From the NCBI GenBank assembly GCA_022841545.1, contig JALHRF010000011.1:1-49391 (forward strand): 49,391 bases of DNA, in the 5' to 3' direction. Source of the stretch: Bauldia sp. Lineage in GTDB: Bacteria > Pseudomonadota > Alphaproteobacteria > Rhizobiales > Kaistiaceae. Within the stretch, counting starts at the first letter, position 1. Each line of letters starts with the position of its first letter. A program made the translations under genes and the position numbers. This document shows positions 8,883 to 19,610 of this stretch, piece after piece. Under the pieces are notes generated by a model that ran no database searches, was not told where the DNA came from, and saw only the letters and a list, made by a program, of their open reading frames with translations.

Positions 8883-9296
8883 TCAGGGGCAGAGGAGCGG
8901 CACGCCGGCGGCGGACGCCGCGGCGCGAAGCTCGCGGTCGAGCGTGGCGAGCGGCAAGCCGCGCCGCAATGCAAGCTCGAGATAGGTAGCGTCGTAGACA
9001 GTCAAGGTGGAGCGGGTGGAGAGGCCCAGCGTCGCCGACCAGGCATGAATGCCTGTTTCCGGATCGACAGCCACCGGCAGCAGGGCGAGGGTCGCCAACG
9101 CGGCATCGCGATGGGCAATCGTGATCCGGTTGCGGCGGACACCCTGTCGGAATGCGTTGGCGACCTCGACTGGCCAGTGCGACGGAACCCAGATGCTCGA
9201 TGTGGGCGCGCGATCGAGAAGCTCGTCGATGGCCGGCGTCCGCTCGTGCTTGTGAAACCAGGCAAGCGTGACCGATGGGTCAAGAACGAAGGTCAC
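8883..9296 (-). CDS. vapC: VapC-type PIN-domain ribonuclease toxin
   Basis: A 137-residue PIN-domain protein with all four expected acidic residues: D6 (FVLDPSVTLAW), E44 (VEVANAF), D102 (TVYDATYLELA) and D120 (LATLDREL). VapC toxins cut specific tRNA or rRNA sites. The start is a GTG whose last bases overlap the stop of the antitoxin reading frame (GTGA), the usual arrangement for a TA operon. The toxin frame looks intact, whereas the antitoxin gene is damaged. Its stop codon directly adjoins that of the convergent DUF2585 gene. Confidence 0.9.
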   Translation of the reverse strand: MTFVLDPSVTLAWFHKHERTPAIDELLDRAPTSSIWVPSHWPVEVANAFRQGVRRNRITIAHRDAALATLALLPVAVDPETGIHAWSATLGLSTRSTLTVYDATYLELALRRGLPLATLDRELRAAASAAGVPLLCP

Positions 9297-9549
9297 CGGC
9301 GACCTTCGTTCCTACACGCTTTCCATTCCTCCCAATCGAAAGGGCCGAGCTTCATGACCTCCGCAAGGTCCCGAATTCGCTGTGCGGCAAGACGCGCCTG
9401 CTCCGCCCCCGGCGCATTCTGAAACGACCCGAGCTTTGCCACTGGCTTGCCGCGACGGGGATGACGATCTCCTCGCCGTGTTCCGCCCGCTCCAGCAGTT
9501 CCGAAAGCTTGTTCTTCGCCTCGAAGGTGCCGACTTCGTTCGTTTCAAT
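9293..9549 (-). pseudogene. Phd/YefM-type antitoxin gene with a one-base frameshift and no normal start codon
   Basis: The first frame reads VGTFEAKNKLSELLERAEHG and EEIVI, the classic Phd/YefM N-terminal domain. It then goes out of frame at a run of four C bases (9457-9460). Reading on in the -1 frame gives RRGKPVAKLGSFQNAPGAEQ, the expected continuation, and ends in a TGA that overlaps the vapC start. The expected text at the junction is I-T-R-R-G-K; loss of a single A from ATCACCCGT would give the observed ATCCCCGT. No ATG, GTG or TTG lies between the operator-like dyad and the conserved domain; ATT at 9549 and TTG at 9579 are the only candidates. It may be a real decayed gene, a -1 slippage site or a sequencing error. 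Confidence 0.75.
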
Positions 9550-9552
9550 ACC

Positions 9553-9578
9553 TGCAGCTAGATGATCAGCTAGCTGCA
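9553..9578. promoter_or_regulatory. Perfect 9-bp inverted repeat upstream of the antitoxin, probable TA operator
   Basis: TGCAGCTAG and CTAGCTGCA are separated by 8 bases. The dyad lies immediately before the antitoxin coding sequence, where Phd/YefM-VapC complexes bind to repress their own operon. Its preservation suggests that the module was functional recently. Confidence 0.6.
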
Positions 9579-9608
9579 ATAAGGGCGCGCACGGCGCTTT
9601 CGCCAGCC

Positions 9609-10190
9609 CTACTCCAACGGCTTCAGCGCCGCCTCGATCGCCGGGAGCACCGTGGCCTCCAATCCCGCCGCATCGATCGGGCCGATGTGCTTGTAGCGGA
9701 TGATGCCGTCGGCATCGACGACGAAGGTCTCCGGGACACCGTAGACGCCCCAGTCGATGGCGGCCCGGCCGGTCGTGTCGACGCCGATGGCGGTGTAGGG
9801 ATTGCCCAGTTCGTCGAGGAAGCGGACGGCGTTGGCCGGGACATCCTTGTAGTTGATGCCGACGACGCGGATGCGTTCGTCCTTGGCGAGAGCGATCAGC
9901 TGAGGATGCTCGATGCGGCAGGGACCGCACCACGAGGCGAAGACGTTGACGACGGTCACCTTGCCCTTGAGGTCGGCTCCCATGAGGCCCGGCCGGGCGA
10001 CGCCTTCGAGTGCCGGCAGGTCGAACGCCGGGACCGGCTTGCCGACCAGGGCCGACGGCACGGCCTCGAGGTTCCCCGCCGTCTCGAGACGGATCAGGAA
10101 CACCGCGGCGAGCGCCACGAACACGCCGAGCGGCAGCAGGAAGATCAGCCGGGGCCCGCGCGGCTTCCGCGTCTCTTCGGTTGCGGTCAT
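9609..10190 (-). CDS. ccmG: Thiol:disulfide interchange protein CcmG/DsbE
   Basis: A membrane-anchored periplasmic thioredoxin of 193 residues that keeps apocytochrome c haem-binding cysteines reduced. It has one N-terminal helix (residues about 14-34), the active site ASWCGPC (C88, C91), the cis-proline region YGVPETFVVD, and the central GVDTTGRAAIDWGVYG insert typical of CcmG. Its ATG overlaps the ccmD stop codon (ATGA), so it is the last gene of a coupled ccmC-ccmD-ccmG operon. Confidence 0.95.
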   Translation of the reverse strand: MTATEETRKPRGPRLIFLLPLGVFVALAAVFLIRLETAGNLEAVPSALVGKPVPAFDLPALEGVARPGLMGADLKGKVTVVNVFASWCGPCRIEHPQLIALAKDERIRVVGINYKDVPANAVRFLDELGNPYTAIGVDTTGRAAIDWGVYGVPETFVVDADGIIRYKHIGPIDAAGLEATVLPAIEAALKPLE

Positions 10191-10363
10191 GCGTCCTTCC
10201 TTGCCGCCGAGCGGCGGCGGACGCCGCGCGCCTCGAGGTCGGCGATGCGGCGGCGTTGCGATCGCCCGTCGATGACGATCCAGGCGATCATGCCGACGAG
10301 CACGACGGCCGCAAGCAGATAGGCCGCGACGATGAACCCGGCATGGGCGCCGCCCTCGATCAT
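10187..10363 (-). CDS. ccmD: Haem exporter protein CcmD
   Basis: A 58-residue protein with a single membrane helix (residues about 8-28, AGFIVAAYLLAAVVLVGMIA) and a basic cytoplasmic tail containing RSQRRRIADLEARGVRRRSA. CcmD binds CcmC-haem-CcmE and is needed to release holo-CcmE. The identity comes from size, topology and position. It overlaps ccmC (ATGA at 10360-10363) and ccmG (ATGA at 10187-10190). Confidence 0.92.
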   Translation of the reverse strand: MIEGGAHAGFIVAAYLLAAVVLVGMIAWIVIDGRSQRRRIADLEARGVRRRSAARKDA

Positions 10364-11082
10364 GCCGCGGCGGCGACGATCTGCATGGCGCGCACGCGCC
10401 GCCGGAGGATCTCGTTCCGCATCGCCATCACGAGGAGCGCGGCGAAGAGCAGCGTCATCGCCCCCGCCATCACCAGAAGCGGCCAGAGCAGCGCCGGGTG
10501 GATGGTCGGCCCGTCGAGGCGGAAGACGCTGGCCGGCTGGTGGAGCGTGTTCCACCAGTCAACCGAGAACTTGATGATGGGGATGTTGATGGCGCCGACC
10601 AGCGTCAGGATCGCGGCGGCCCGCGCGGCCTTGCCGGGGTCCTCGACCGCCTGCCACAGCGCGATCAGCCCGAGATAGATCAGGAAGAGGATCAGCACCG
10701 AGGTGAGCCTGGCGTCCCACACCCAGTAGGTTCCCCAGGTCGGCTTGCCCCACAGCGACCCCGTGACCAGCGCCAGGAAGGTGAAGGCGGCACCGATCGG
10801 CGCGGCGCTCTTCTGGAGCACGTCGGCAAGCGGGTGGCGCCAGACGAGTGTGCCGAGCGCTGCCACCGCCATCACGCCGTAGCAGGCCATGGCCAGCCAG
10901 GCGAACGGGACATGGATGAACATGATCCGCACCGTCTCGCCCTGCTGGTAGTCGGCCGGCGCGCGGAAGGACAGGGTGAGGCCGACGACGAGCGCGAGCG
11001 CCGTCACCGCCCAGAGCCACGGCAGGAGGCGCCCGGAAAAGGCGAGGAAACGCGTCGGATTGGCAAGATCGATGGCCGGCAT
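10360..11082 (-). CDS. ccmC: Haem-handling membrane protein CcmC
   Basis: A six-helix membrane protein of 240 residues that loads haem on CcmE. The tryptophan-rich haem-binding loop is visible as LWGKPTWGTYWVWDARLTS, and the periplasmic histidines are in place (FIHVPFAW and WWNTLHQPASV). The start at 11082 (MPAIDLANPTRF) is preferred over an upstream in-frame ATG because the sequence between has no family resemblance. ccmAB, normally directly upstream, is separated by two small genes on the other strand. Confidence 0.95.
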   Translation of the reverse strand: MPAIDLANPTRFLAFSGRLLPWLWAVTALALVVGLTLSFRAPADYQQGETVRIMFIHVPFAWLAMACYGVMAVAALGTLVWRHPLADVLQKSAAPIGAAFTFLALVTGSLWGKPTWGTYWVWDARLTSVLILFLIYLGLIALWQAVEDPGKAARAAAILTLVGAINIPIIKFSVDWWNTLHQPASVFRLDGPTIHPALLWPLLVMAGAMTLLFAALLVMAMRNEILRRRVRAMQIVAAAA

Positions 11083-11219
11083 GCCGTCTGTTTTAGGGGC
11101 CGGACCGCCCCGCGGCAATGGCGGCAGTCGGGCCGCAATGCCGCATTCGGTAGGCATCCGGCCCGATCCGGGCTAGGGTAAGGTCCATCTCCATCCGCAA
11201 CAGTCACCGGAATCCTTCG

Positions 11220-11564
11220 ATGCGCTCACCCCTTCTTGCCGCCCTCTTCTTCGTCTCGGCATCGTCGCTCGCCCTTGCGGCGACCGACGACGAGCTTCGC
11301 CAGCAGCTCGTCGGGGCCTGGGGAGCCGACGAGGCCTGCGCCGAAGCGTCGCTGGTCTTCAATGCCGACGGCACCTTCAGCATCAACGAGGGCGGATCGG
11401 ACGCCCCCGGCAGGCCCGGCACCTGGTCGATCGCGGGCGGTATCCTCAGCGGCGCGACCTCCGACGGCGCGATGCCCGACGTGACGCTCCGCATCGAGCT
11501 GCCCAAGCTCTATTTCGAGGAGGGCGGCCAGGTCGTCAACGAACTGACCCGCTGCGCCACGTAA
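11220..11564 (+). CDS. Small exported protein, tandem paralogue 1
   Basis: A 114-residue protein with a signal peptide ending SSLALA-A. The mature part starts with DDELRQQLVGAWGADEACAE and contains VFNADGTFSI, GTWSIAGGILSGATSDGA and a C-terminal LTRCAT. The pattern (LxGxW at the start, DGTF, GTW, and a final cysteine) resembles lipocalin-like beta-barrel proteins, and two cysteines could form a disulfide. About half of its residues are shared with the next gene. It is transcribed against ccmB and ccmC, between which it lies. Function unknown. Confidence 0.75.
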   Translation: MRSPLLAALFFVSASSLALAATDDELRQQLVGAWGADEACAEASLVFNADGTFSINEGGSDAPGRPGTWSIAGGILSGATSDGAMPDVTLRIELPKLYFEEGGQVVNELTRCAT

Positions 11565-11605
11565 GCGTCTCGCCATTCCCGCAACCAGCCGACAGACCGC
11601 ACGCC

Positions 11606-11935
11606 ATGATCAAACCGGTTCTTGCTGCACTGATGTTTGCCGCCTCCGCGCCGCTTGCGCTGGCGGCGAGCGACGACGAATTGAGGGCCGCAATCGTCGG
11701 AGCCTGGGGGCAGGATTCGACCTGCACCAGCGGCACCCTGACCTTCAGCGCCGACGGGACCTTCGCGCTCGCCCGCGGGGAAGACTCGGACACGGGAACC
11801 TGGCAGATATCGGGCGGCGTCCTCTCCGGCGCCACATCCGACGGAGCCAGCCGCCCCGATGTGAACCTCACGATCGAGGGCGACACCCTCGTCTTCGGCG
11901 AGATGGAGGAGACGCTGACCCGCTGCGCGCCGTAG
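11606..11935 (+). CDS. Small exported protein, tandem paralogue 2
   Basis: A 109-residue paralogue of the preceding gene, 41 bases downstream. The signal peptide ends APLALA-A. Shared text includes DDELRAAIVGAWGQDSTC, FSADGTFAL, GTWQISGGVLSGATSDGAS and LTRCAP at the end. It lacks the short insert of paralogue 1 around the GGSDAPGRPG segment. The two genes are evidently a tandem duplication followed by divergence. The lipocalin-like suggestion is inference. It ends 10 bases before the end of the convergent ccmB. Confidence 0.75.
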   Translation: MIKPVLAALMFAASAPLALAASDDELRAAIVGAWGQDSTCTSGTLTFSADGTFALARGEDSDTGTWQISGGVLSGATSDGASRPDVNLTIEGDTLVFGEMEETLTRCAP

Positions 11936-11945
11936 GGCGGGCAGT

Positions 11946-12617
11946 CTACTCCAGGCCCACCCGCAGCGCCGCCGCGCCGGCAATCGCGGCGACCACGGCG
12001 CTGACCAGCGTCAGCGCGCAGAGGATCAGGAACGGCGGCAGGAAGGGCTGTGGCTCGGTCACCGCCGCCATCGCCGCACTGACGCCGAAGATCAGCACGG
12101 GAATCGTGAACGGCAGCACCAACACGGCGATGAGGATGCCGCCGCGCCCGAACGCCGCGGCCAGCGCCGCGCCGACCGCGCCGACCAGGGTCAGCGCCGG
12201 GGTGCCCACGAGCAGCGTCAGCGTCGTCGCGCCGAGCGCCAGCGGCTCGAGCCCCAGAAGCAGGCCGAGGAACGGTGCGGCGACGGTGAGCGGCAGGCCG
12301 GTCGCCAGCCAGTGACCCGCCGCCTTCGCAAGCACCACCAGTTCCATCGGCTGGCCGGCAAGGAAGAGAAGATCGAGCGCGCCGTCGTCGCGGTCGTCCT
12401 GAAACAGCCGATCGAGCCCGAGTAGGGTCGCGAGCAGCGCCCCGATCCAAAGGATCGCCGGGCCGATCCGCGACAGGAGATTGAGGTCGGGCCCGACCGC
12501 GAACGGCACGATGGTGACGACGGCAAGGAAGAAGACCAGACCGACCAGCGCTCCGCCGCCACCCCGAAGCTGGAGCCGCGCTGTCTGTCCGGCGATGGCG
12601 GCCAGTGCGCCGATCAC
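11946..12617 (-). CDS. ccmB: Haem ABC exporter permease CcmB
   Basis: A membrane protein of 223 residues with six hydrophobic helices. Family features are the segment GALLATLLGLDRLFQDDRDDG, the LAGQPMELVVLAKAAGHWL region, and the glycine-rich GTPALTLVGAVGAALAAA. CcmB and CcmA form the ABC complex that releases holo-CcmE. The ATG overlaps the ccmA stop codon (ATGA at 12614-12617). Confidence 0.95.
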   Translation of the reverse strand: MIGALAAIAGQTARLQLRGGGGALVGLVFFLAVVTIVPFAVGPDLNLLSRIGPAILWIGALLATLLGLDRLFQDDRDDGALDLLFLAGQPMELVVLAKAAGHWLATGLPLTVAAPFLGLLLGLEPLALGATTLTLLVGTPALTLVGAVGAALAAAFGRGGILIAVLVLPFTIPVLIFGVSAAMAAVTEPQPFLPPFLILCALTLVSAVVAAIAGAAALRVGLE

Positions 12618-13213
12618 GGTGCGGACCCGAGCGCCAGGGTAGCGGACGGCGCAATCGGCAGCGGCCGGTGAGTGGCAGCCATCACCAGGCCGCCACCGGA
12701 AAGATGCGCCGCGATGAGCCGGCCCAGCGTTGCCTCGGCCGCCGTGTCGAGCGCAGTCGCCGGCTCGTCGAGAAGCCAGACCGGGCGTTCCGAAACGAGG
12801 AGGCGAGCAAGCGCGACGCGCCGCTTCTGGCCCGCCGACAGGCGCCCCGCCGGCAAATCGATGAGGTGGGCGAGGCCGACACTGTCCAATGCCGATTCGA
12901 GGTCGCCCGCGCCGCCGTAGAGCTTGCGCCAGTGGCCGAGATTGTCGGCGACCGTGAGCGACGGCTTCAGGGCGTCGAGGTGGCCGAAATAGTGGACCGA
13001 TGCCGGGATGCCGGCCTCCGGCTCCGGCTCGAGCCGCACCGCGCCGGACGCCGGGCTCAACAACCCGGCGACGACCCGAAGCAGCGTCGACTTGCCAGCG
13101 CCGTTTGGACCGATGATCGCCAGCATCTCGCCAGCCGAGACCGCGAATCCGATGCCGCCGAACACGGTCCGGCCGCCGCGCTCCGCCTGAAGGCCCTGCC
13201 CGGTCAGGCGCAT
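12614..13213 (-). CDS. ccmA: Haem ABC exporter ATPase CcmA
   Basis: A 199-residue ABC ATPase. Walker A is IIGPNGAGKST, the signature region is LSAGQKRRVALARLL, and Walker B is VWLLDEPATALD. The small size and pairing with ccmB identify CcmA. The ATG at 13213 gives a protein of normal length; longer in-frame extensions have no family resemblance. It is divergent from acnA across a 238-base space that should hold both promoters; no confident promoter was assigned there. Confidence 0.95.
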   Translation of the reverse strand: MRLTGQGLQAERGGRTVFGGIGFAVSAGEMLAIIGPNGAGKSTLLRVVAGLLSPASGAVRLEPEPEAGIPASVHYFGHLDALKPSLTVADNLGHWRKLYGGAGDLESALDSVGLAHLIDLPAGRLSAGQKRRVALARLLVSERPVWLLDEPATALDTAAEATLGRLIAAHLSGGGLVMAATHRPLPIAPSATLALGSAP

Positions 13214-13451
13214 GCGCGTGGAACTGCCGCGGCTTTCAGCACCCCTGTTCACCCTTTGCCCAGAATCGACCCGCCCTGCGGCCGAAAATTGGTCCAACCG
13301 ACACCATGACGCCCCTTTGTCTGGAACCGGTCCACGAAATTCACTATAAGGCCCGCAGCCCGCGCCGTCGCGGCCTGCCTTCACATCGCGTGCGGGCGGC
13401 CCGAGAATCCTGCCCCGGCGCCACGCCATCTCATTGAGGACAGTCCCTCCC

Positions 13452-16139
<2,688 letters not shown>

Positions 16140-16140
16140 T

Positions 16141-16163
16141 GGTGAAAGCGTGCAAGTTTCACC
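16141..16163. terminator. Hairpin directly after acnA
   Basis: GGTGAAA and TTTCACC form a 7-bp stem with a 9-base loop, one base past the acnA stop codon. No T-run follows, so it may be an mRNA-stabilising 3' stem or a Rho-assisted terminator. Confidence 0.4.
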
Positions 16164-16259
16164 CTAACGTGACTCGCAAGTGAGGCCGGCGGTTCGTAGT
16201 TTCGTGGGGAACGGGTCGCCTGCGGCGGCCCCCTGCCGTATCGGAAAAATGACGTGAGA

Positions 16260-16997
16260 ATGAAAGCCGGCTCCATCGCCGTAATCCTGTTCGCCGCGGG
16301 CATGGCTGCAGGAGCCCCGCAGGCCGCAGCGGCGGGGGCGAAGGCGGTGATCGAACTGTTCACCAGCCAGGGCTGCAACTCCTGCCCTCCCGCCGACGCG
16401 ATCCTCGGCGATTATGCCAAGGATGCGGACATTCTCGCCCTCTCCTTCCCGGTCGACTACTGGGACTATCTCGGCTGGAAGGACACGCTGGCGAGCCACG
16501 AGAACACCGTGCGGCAGAAGGCCTATTCCGAGGCCCGCGGCGACCGTCAGGTCTATACGCCCCAGGTGGTCGTCAACGGCGCGGCGCATGTCGTGGGGAG
16601 CAACCGGCAGCAGATCGAGGCCGCGCTGAACAACAGCCCGCCGCTGCCGGTGCCGGTCTCGATGGAGCCGGGGACCGATTCCACCACCGTGACCATCGGC
16701 GCCTCGCCCACGCCGGGCAAGGCGAAGGGCACGATCTGGCTCGCCCTCTATGACGACCCGGTTACCGTGCCGATCGAACGCGGCGAGAACACGGGCATGT
16801 CGCTCACCTACTACAATGTCGTGCGCAAGCTGCGGCCGATCGCAATGTGGAAGGGCAAGGAGGTCACGATCGAGCTGCCCAAGAGCGAGCTCGACCAGGC
16901 GGAGGTCTCGCGCTGCGCCGTGATCCTGCAGACCGAGCACGACAACGGCCTGCCCGGCCCCATCCTCGGCGCGGCCACGATCGACTACGCGCACTGA
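16260..16997 (+). CDS. DUF1223 thioredoxin-like exported protein
   Basis: A 245-residue protein with a signal peptide ending PQAAAA-G. It starts VIELFTSQGCNSCPPADAIL, the DUF1223 hallmark with a CxxC motif (CNSC) in a thioredoxin-like N-terminal domain. The segment FPVDYWDYLGWKDTLAS and the YTPQVVVNG strand follow. The C-terminal half is a beta domain ending AATIDYAH. The family is common next to acnA in alphaproteobacteria; its redox partner is unknown. A GTG six bases upstream (16254) is an alternative start. Confidence 0.9.
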   Translation: MKAGSIAVILFAAGMAAGAPQAAAAGAKAVIELFTSQGCNSCPPADAILGDYAKDADILALSFPVDYWDYLGWKDTLASHENTVRQKAYSEARGDRQVYTPQVVVNGAAHVVGSNRQQIEAALNNSPPLPVPVSMEPGTDSTTVTIGASPTPGKAKGTIWLALYDDPVTVPIERGENTGMSLTYYNVVRKLRPIAMWKGKEVTIELPKSELDQAEVSRCAVILQTEHDNGLPGPILGAATIDYAH

Positions 16998-17045
16998 GCG
17001 GGGTCGCGAGACGTCCCTGCCGACGTCCCAAAGCGCTTCCCGGGT

Positions 17046-17891
17046 TCAGTCCCTCGCGTCCCGCGGCGGTCCCTTCGGCCGCGGTTTCGCGGTGACGAAG
17101 GCCGCCACGTCCCATGCCTCCTGCTCGCTGAGCATCGGCGCCTCGGAGCTGACGCCACGGGGCATGTTGGCGCGGACGAAGGCGGCGGCCGTCTCGATGT
17201 GCGCCATCCCCGCGGAGTCATTGAAGGCGCTGTCGCCCCAGAGCGGCGGAATCGCCCAGCCGATGCCGGGCGGGGCCTTGCGGTTTCCCTCTCCCGCGGC
17301 GCCGTGGCAGCGCGCACAGTCGGCCGCGTAGACCGCCTCGCCGCGCCCGGCGTTCGGGGGTTCTGCGGCCGGCGAGAGCGGCTTCAACCCCATGCCGGCG
17401 ACCCGCACGCCCTCCGGCGCATCCCGCCCGACATAGCGCATATAGGCGAGCATCGCCGCCATCTCGCGGCCGTCCTCCGGCAGCGGCCGGCCGTTCATGC
17501 TGCGGGTCATGCAGCCATTGATGCGCTCGGTGAGCGTCAGGACCCGGTCGTCGACCATCATCGGGTAGCTGGTCGCGGTCGACACGAACGGCGCCGCGAA
17601 CGGCTTGAGCCCGGCATCGAGATGGCAGTTGGCGCAGGCGAGGTCGTTGCCGGCGTACCGGAGCGCGGGGTCCTCCGCGTCCTTGCCGATATGCCTGGCG
17701 GTGTCGGTTATGATGCCCCACCCGAGGCGGATGAGATCGTTGTCGCCGCCGGCCGGCAAATCGGCGGCGTCGGTCGGGGCGTAGTAGTCCGGCTCGGCCC
17801 AGAGCGCGTGGCCGATGCCGACCCCGGCCGCGACAGCGGCAAACGCCAGCACCCCTGCCGCAACCAGGCCCCGGCGCATCGTTGGCGTCAT
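17046..17891 (-). CDS. TsdA-like diheme cytochrome c (thiosulfate dehydrogenase family)
   Basis: An exported protein of 281 residues with an N-terminal membrane or signal helix. Two haem-binding motifs are present: CANCH (C86-H90) and CARCH (C192-H196). A cysteine in the segment TERINGCMTRSMNG (C127) lies 37 residues after the first haem histidine, where TsdA proteins place the unusual axial cysteine ligand of haem 1. Met243 in RANMPRG is a likely haem 2 ligand. TsdA joins two thiosulfates to tetrathionate. The family resemblance is strong, but the substrate is inference. The gene stands alone and diverges from the serine hydrolase gene. It depends on the Ccm system encoded nearby. Confidence 0.8.
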   Translation of the reverse strand: MTPTMRRGLVAAGVLAFAAVAAGVGIGHALWAEPDYYAPTDAADLPAGGDNDLIRLGWGIITDTARHIGKDAEDPALRYAGNDLACANCHLDAGLKPFAAPFVSTATSYPMMVDDRVLTLTERINGCMTRSMNGRPLPEDGREMAAMLAYMRYVGRDAPEGVRVAGMGLKPLSPAAEPPNAGRGEAVYAADCARCHGAAGEGNRKAPPGIGWAIPPLWGDSAFNDSAGMAHIETAAAFVRANMPRGVSSEAPMLSEQEAWDVAAFVTAKPRPKGPPRDARD

Positions 17892-17986
17892 CGTCTTCCT
17901 CCTCACGCAAGCGTCGCGGAAGCTATCACGCCGGAGCGATCGTGGTAGTCTCCGGGCGAGGCGATTCACGCTACGGGGGGAAGACC

Positions 17987-19129
17987 ATGCGCCATGCCGT
18001 CAGCACCATCCTCTGCGGCGCCACCGTGTTGCTGGCCGGCCCGGGAATGGCCGTCGCCGACAACGCGCTTCTCAAGGAGGCGATCGAGTTGCCGGCCGCG
18101 GTGCTCTATCTCGACAGCGGCGTCCCCGGGCTGGTGCTGGGCGTGATCAAGGACGGCGAGACCGCCGTGATCGGCTTCGGCAAGATCGCCAAAGGCTCCG
18201 ACACGGAGCCCGACGGCGACACCCTGATGCGGATCGGCTCGATCACCAAGGTGTTCACCGGGGCGACGCTGGCGAGCCTCGTGGCGGACGGCACGGTCGC
18301 GTTGTCGGACCCGCTCCAGGAGCATCTCGACTGGGGGATCACGGTCCCCTCGCGCGATGGCCATGTGATCCGCCTGATCGACCTCGCCACCCACACCTCG
18401 GGCCTGCCGCGCGAGGTCGAGCGCGAGTCAGGGCCGCCCGACAACCCCTTTTCGACTCTGACCGAGGAGACCTACTCCAAGGCTCTTGCCGCCGATCCCC
18501 TGCTGTTCACGCCCGGCACCGGCGGCCTCTACTCCAACTTCGCCTTCGACGTGCTGAGCGCGGCGCTCGGCCATGCCGCCGGCAAGCCGTATGCCGAGGC
18601 GCTCGATGAACGCGTGATCGGCCCGGCCGGCCTCAAGGACACGGTGCTCACCCTTCGCCCCGGCGACGAAGACCGGCTGATGCAGGGCCACAATTTCGAC
18701 GGCTCGCCGATGCCGAACGTGCCGGCGACGCCGGTGATGGCCGGCGCGTCATCGCTCTATTCGACGCCCAACGACATCCTCAAATGGCTGGGCTGGCACA
18801 TGGATAGGCTCTCGGCCGACAATGCCGAGATGCGCCTCCTCGACCACGCCGCCTACGTCACCCGCGACCAGCTTTCGCCGGTGCTGGGCTATGACGAGTC
18901 CGGGCACATGGACGCCGTCGGCCTCGGCTGGATCATCATGAATGCCGACGGCGGACGGCCCTCCATCCTGCAAAAGGCCGGCGGCCTTCAGGGCATTTTC
19001 ACCTATTGCGCCTTCTCGCCGAGCCGCAACATCGGCGTCTTCGTCGCCATCAACCAGTTCAAGTTCGGGACCGCGATGGAGATGGCGACGGTCGCCAACG
19101 ACCTGATCGCGACGCTGGCACCGCGATAG
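17987..19129 (+). CDS. Serine hydrolase of the beta-lactamase/penicillin-binding-protein C (AmpH-like) family
   Basis: A secreted or periplasmic protein of 380 residues. The signal peptide ends MAVA-D. The three active-site motifs of the family are visible: S85-I-T-K88 (SxxK), Y182-S-N184 (YxN), and a late KAGG where HxG or KTG is expected. Conserved surroundings include LATHTSGLPRE and TPGTGGLYSNFAFDVL. Family members are D,D-peptidases, esterases or beta-lactamase-like enzymes; the true substrate is unknown. A strong GGGGGGAAG ribosome binding site supports the ATG at 17987. The DUF1622 gene follows after 9 bases and is likely co-transcribed. Confidence 0.88.
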   Translation: MRHAVSTILCGATVLLAGPGMAVADNALLKEAIELPAAVLYLDSGVPGLVLGVIKDGETAVIGFGKIAKGSDTEPDGDTLMRIGSITKVFTGATLASLVADGTVALSDPLQEHLDWGITVPSRDGHVIRLIDLATHTSGLPREVERESGPPDNPFSTLTEETYSKALAADPLLFTPGTGGLYSNFAFDVLSAALGHAAGKPYAEALDERVIGPAGLKDTVLTLRPGDEDRLMQGHNFDGSPMPNVPATPVMAGASSLYSTPNDILKWLGWHMDRLSADNAEMRLLDHAAYVTRDQLSPVLGYDESGHMDAVGLGWIIMNADGGRPSILQKAGGLQGIFTYCAFSPSRNIGVFVAINQFKFGTAMEMATVANDLIATLAPR

Positions 19130-19138
19130 GCCGCCGCC

Positions 19139-19513
19139 ATGATTCGCTCGCACACCGTCATCGACCCGGCGATTCTGGAGTGGTTCATCGCGATCATCGA
19201 GCTTGCCGGCGTCGCCGTCATCGTCCTCGCCGCGGTCGTCGCGACCGCGATCTACATTCGCGGCGGGTTCGGCCATGGCGGGTGGGCGACCGGCTTCCAG
19301 CCGTTCCGCGCCACCCTCGGGCGCGGCATCCTGCTCGGCCTCGAGTTCCTGATTGCAGCGGACATCATCCGCACCATCACCCTCGACTCGACGATCGAGA
19401 GCCTGATCGTGCTCGGCGGCATCGTCGTGGTGCGGACCTTCCTCAGCCTTTCGCTCCAGGTGGAGATCGACGGGAGGTGGCCGTGGCAGCCGCCGCGCGC
19501 GGCCGGGAAATGA
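19139..19513 (+). CDS. DUF1622 membrane protein
   Basis: A 124-residue protein with three hydrophobic helices. The family pattern is seen in IIELAGVAVIVLAAVVATAI, then RATLGRGILLGLEFLIAADIIRTI, then ESLIVLGGIVVVRTFLSLSL with a following EIDGRWPW. Function unknown. It lies 9 bases after the serine hydrolase gene. Confidence 0.85.
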   Translation: MIRSHTVIDPAILEWFIAIIELAGVAVIVLAAVVATAIYIRGGFGHGGWATGFQPFRATLGRGILLGLEFLIAADIIRTITLDSTIESLIVLGGIVVVRTFLSLSLQVEIDGRWPWQPPRAAGK

Positions 19514-19610
19514 TGGCGCGCCCGACCTCGTGACACCGCCGGGATTGGCGTCGGACGGCCGATCGCGTTAGGAATGCGGGTGGCGGACGAGGGAACGGGG
19601 ACGGGGAATC

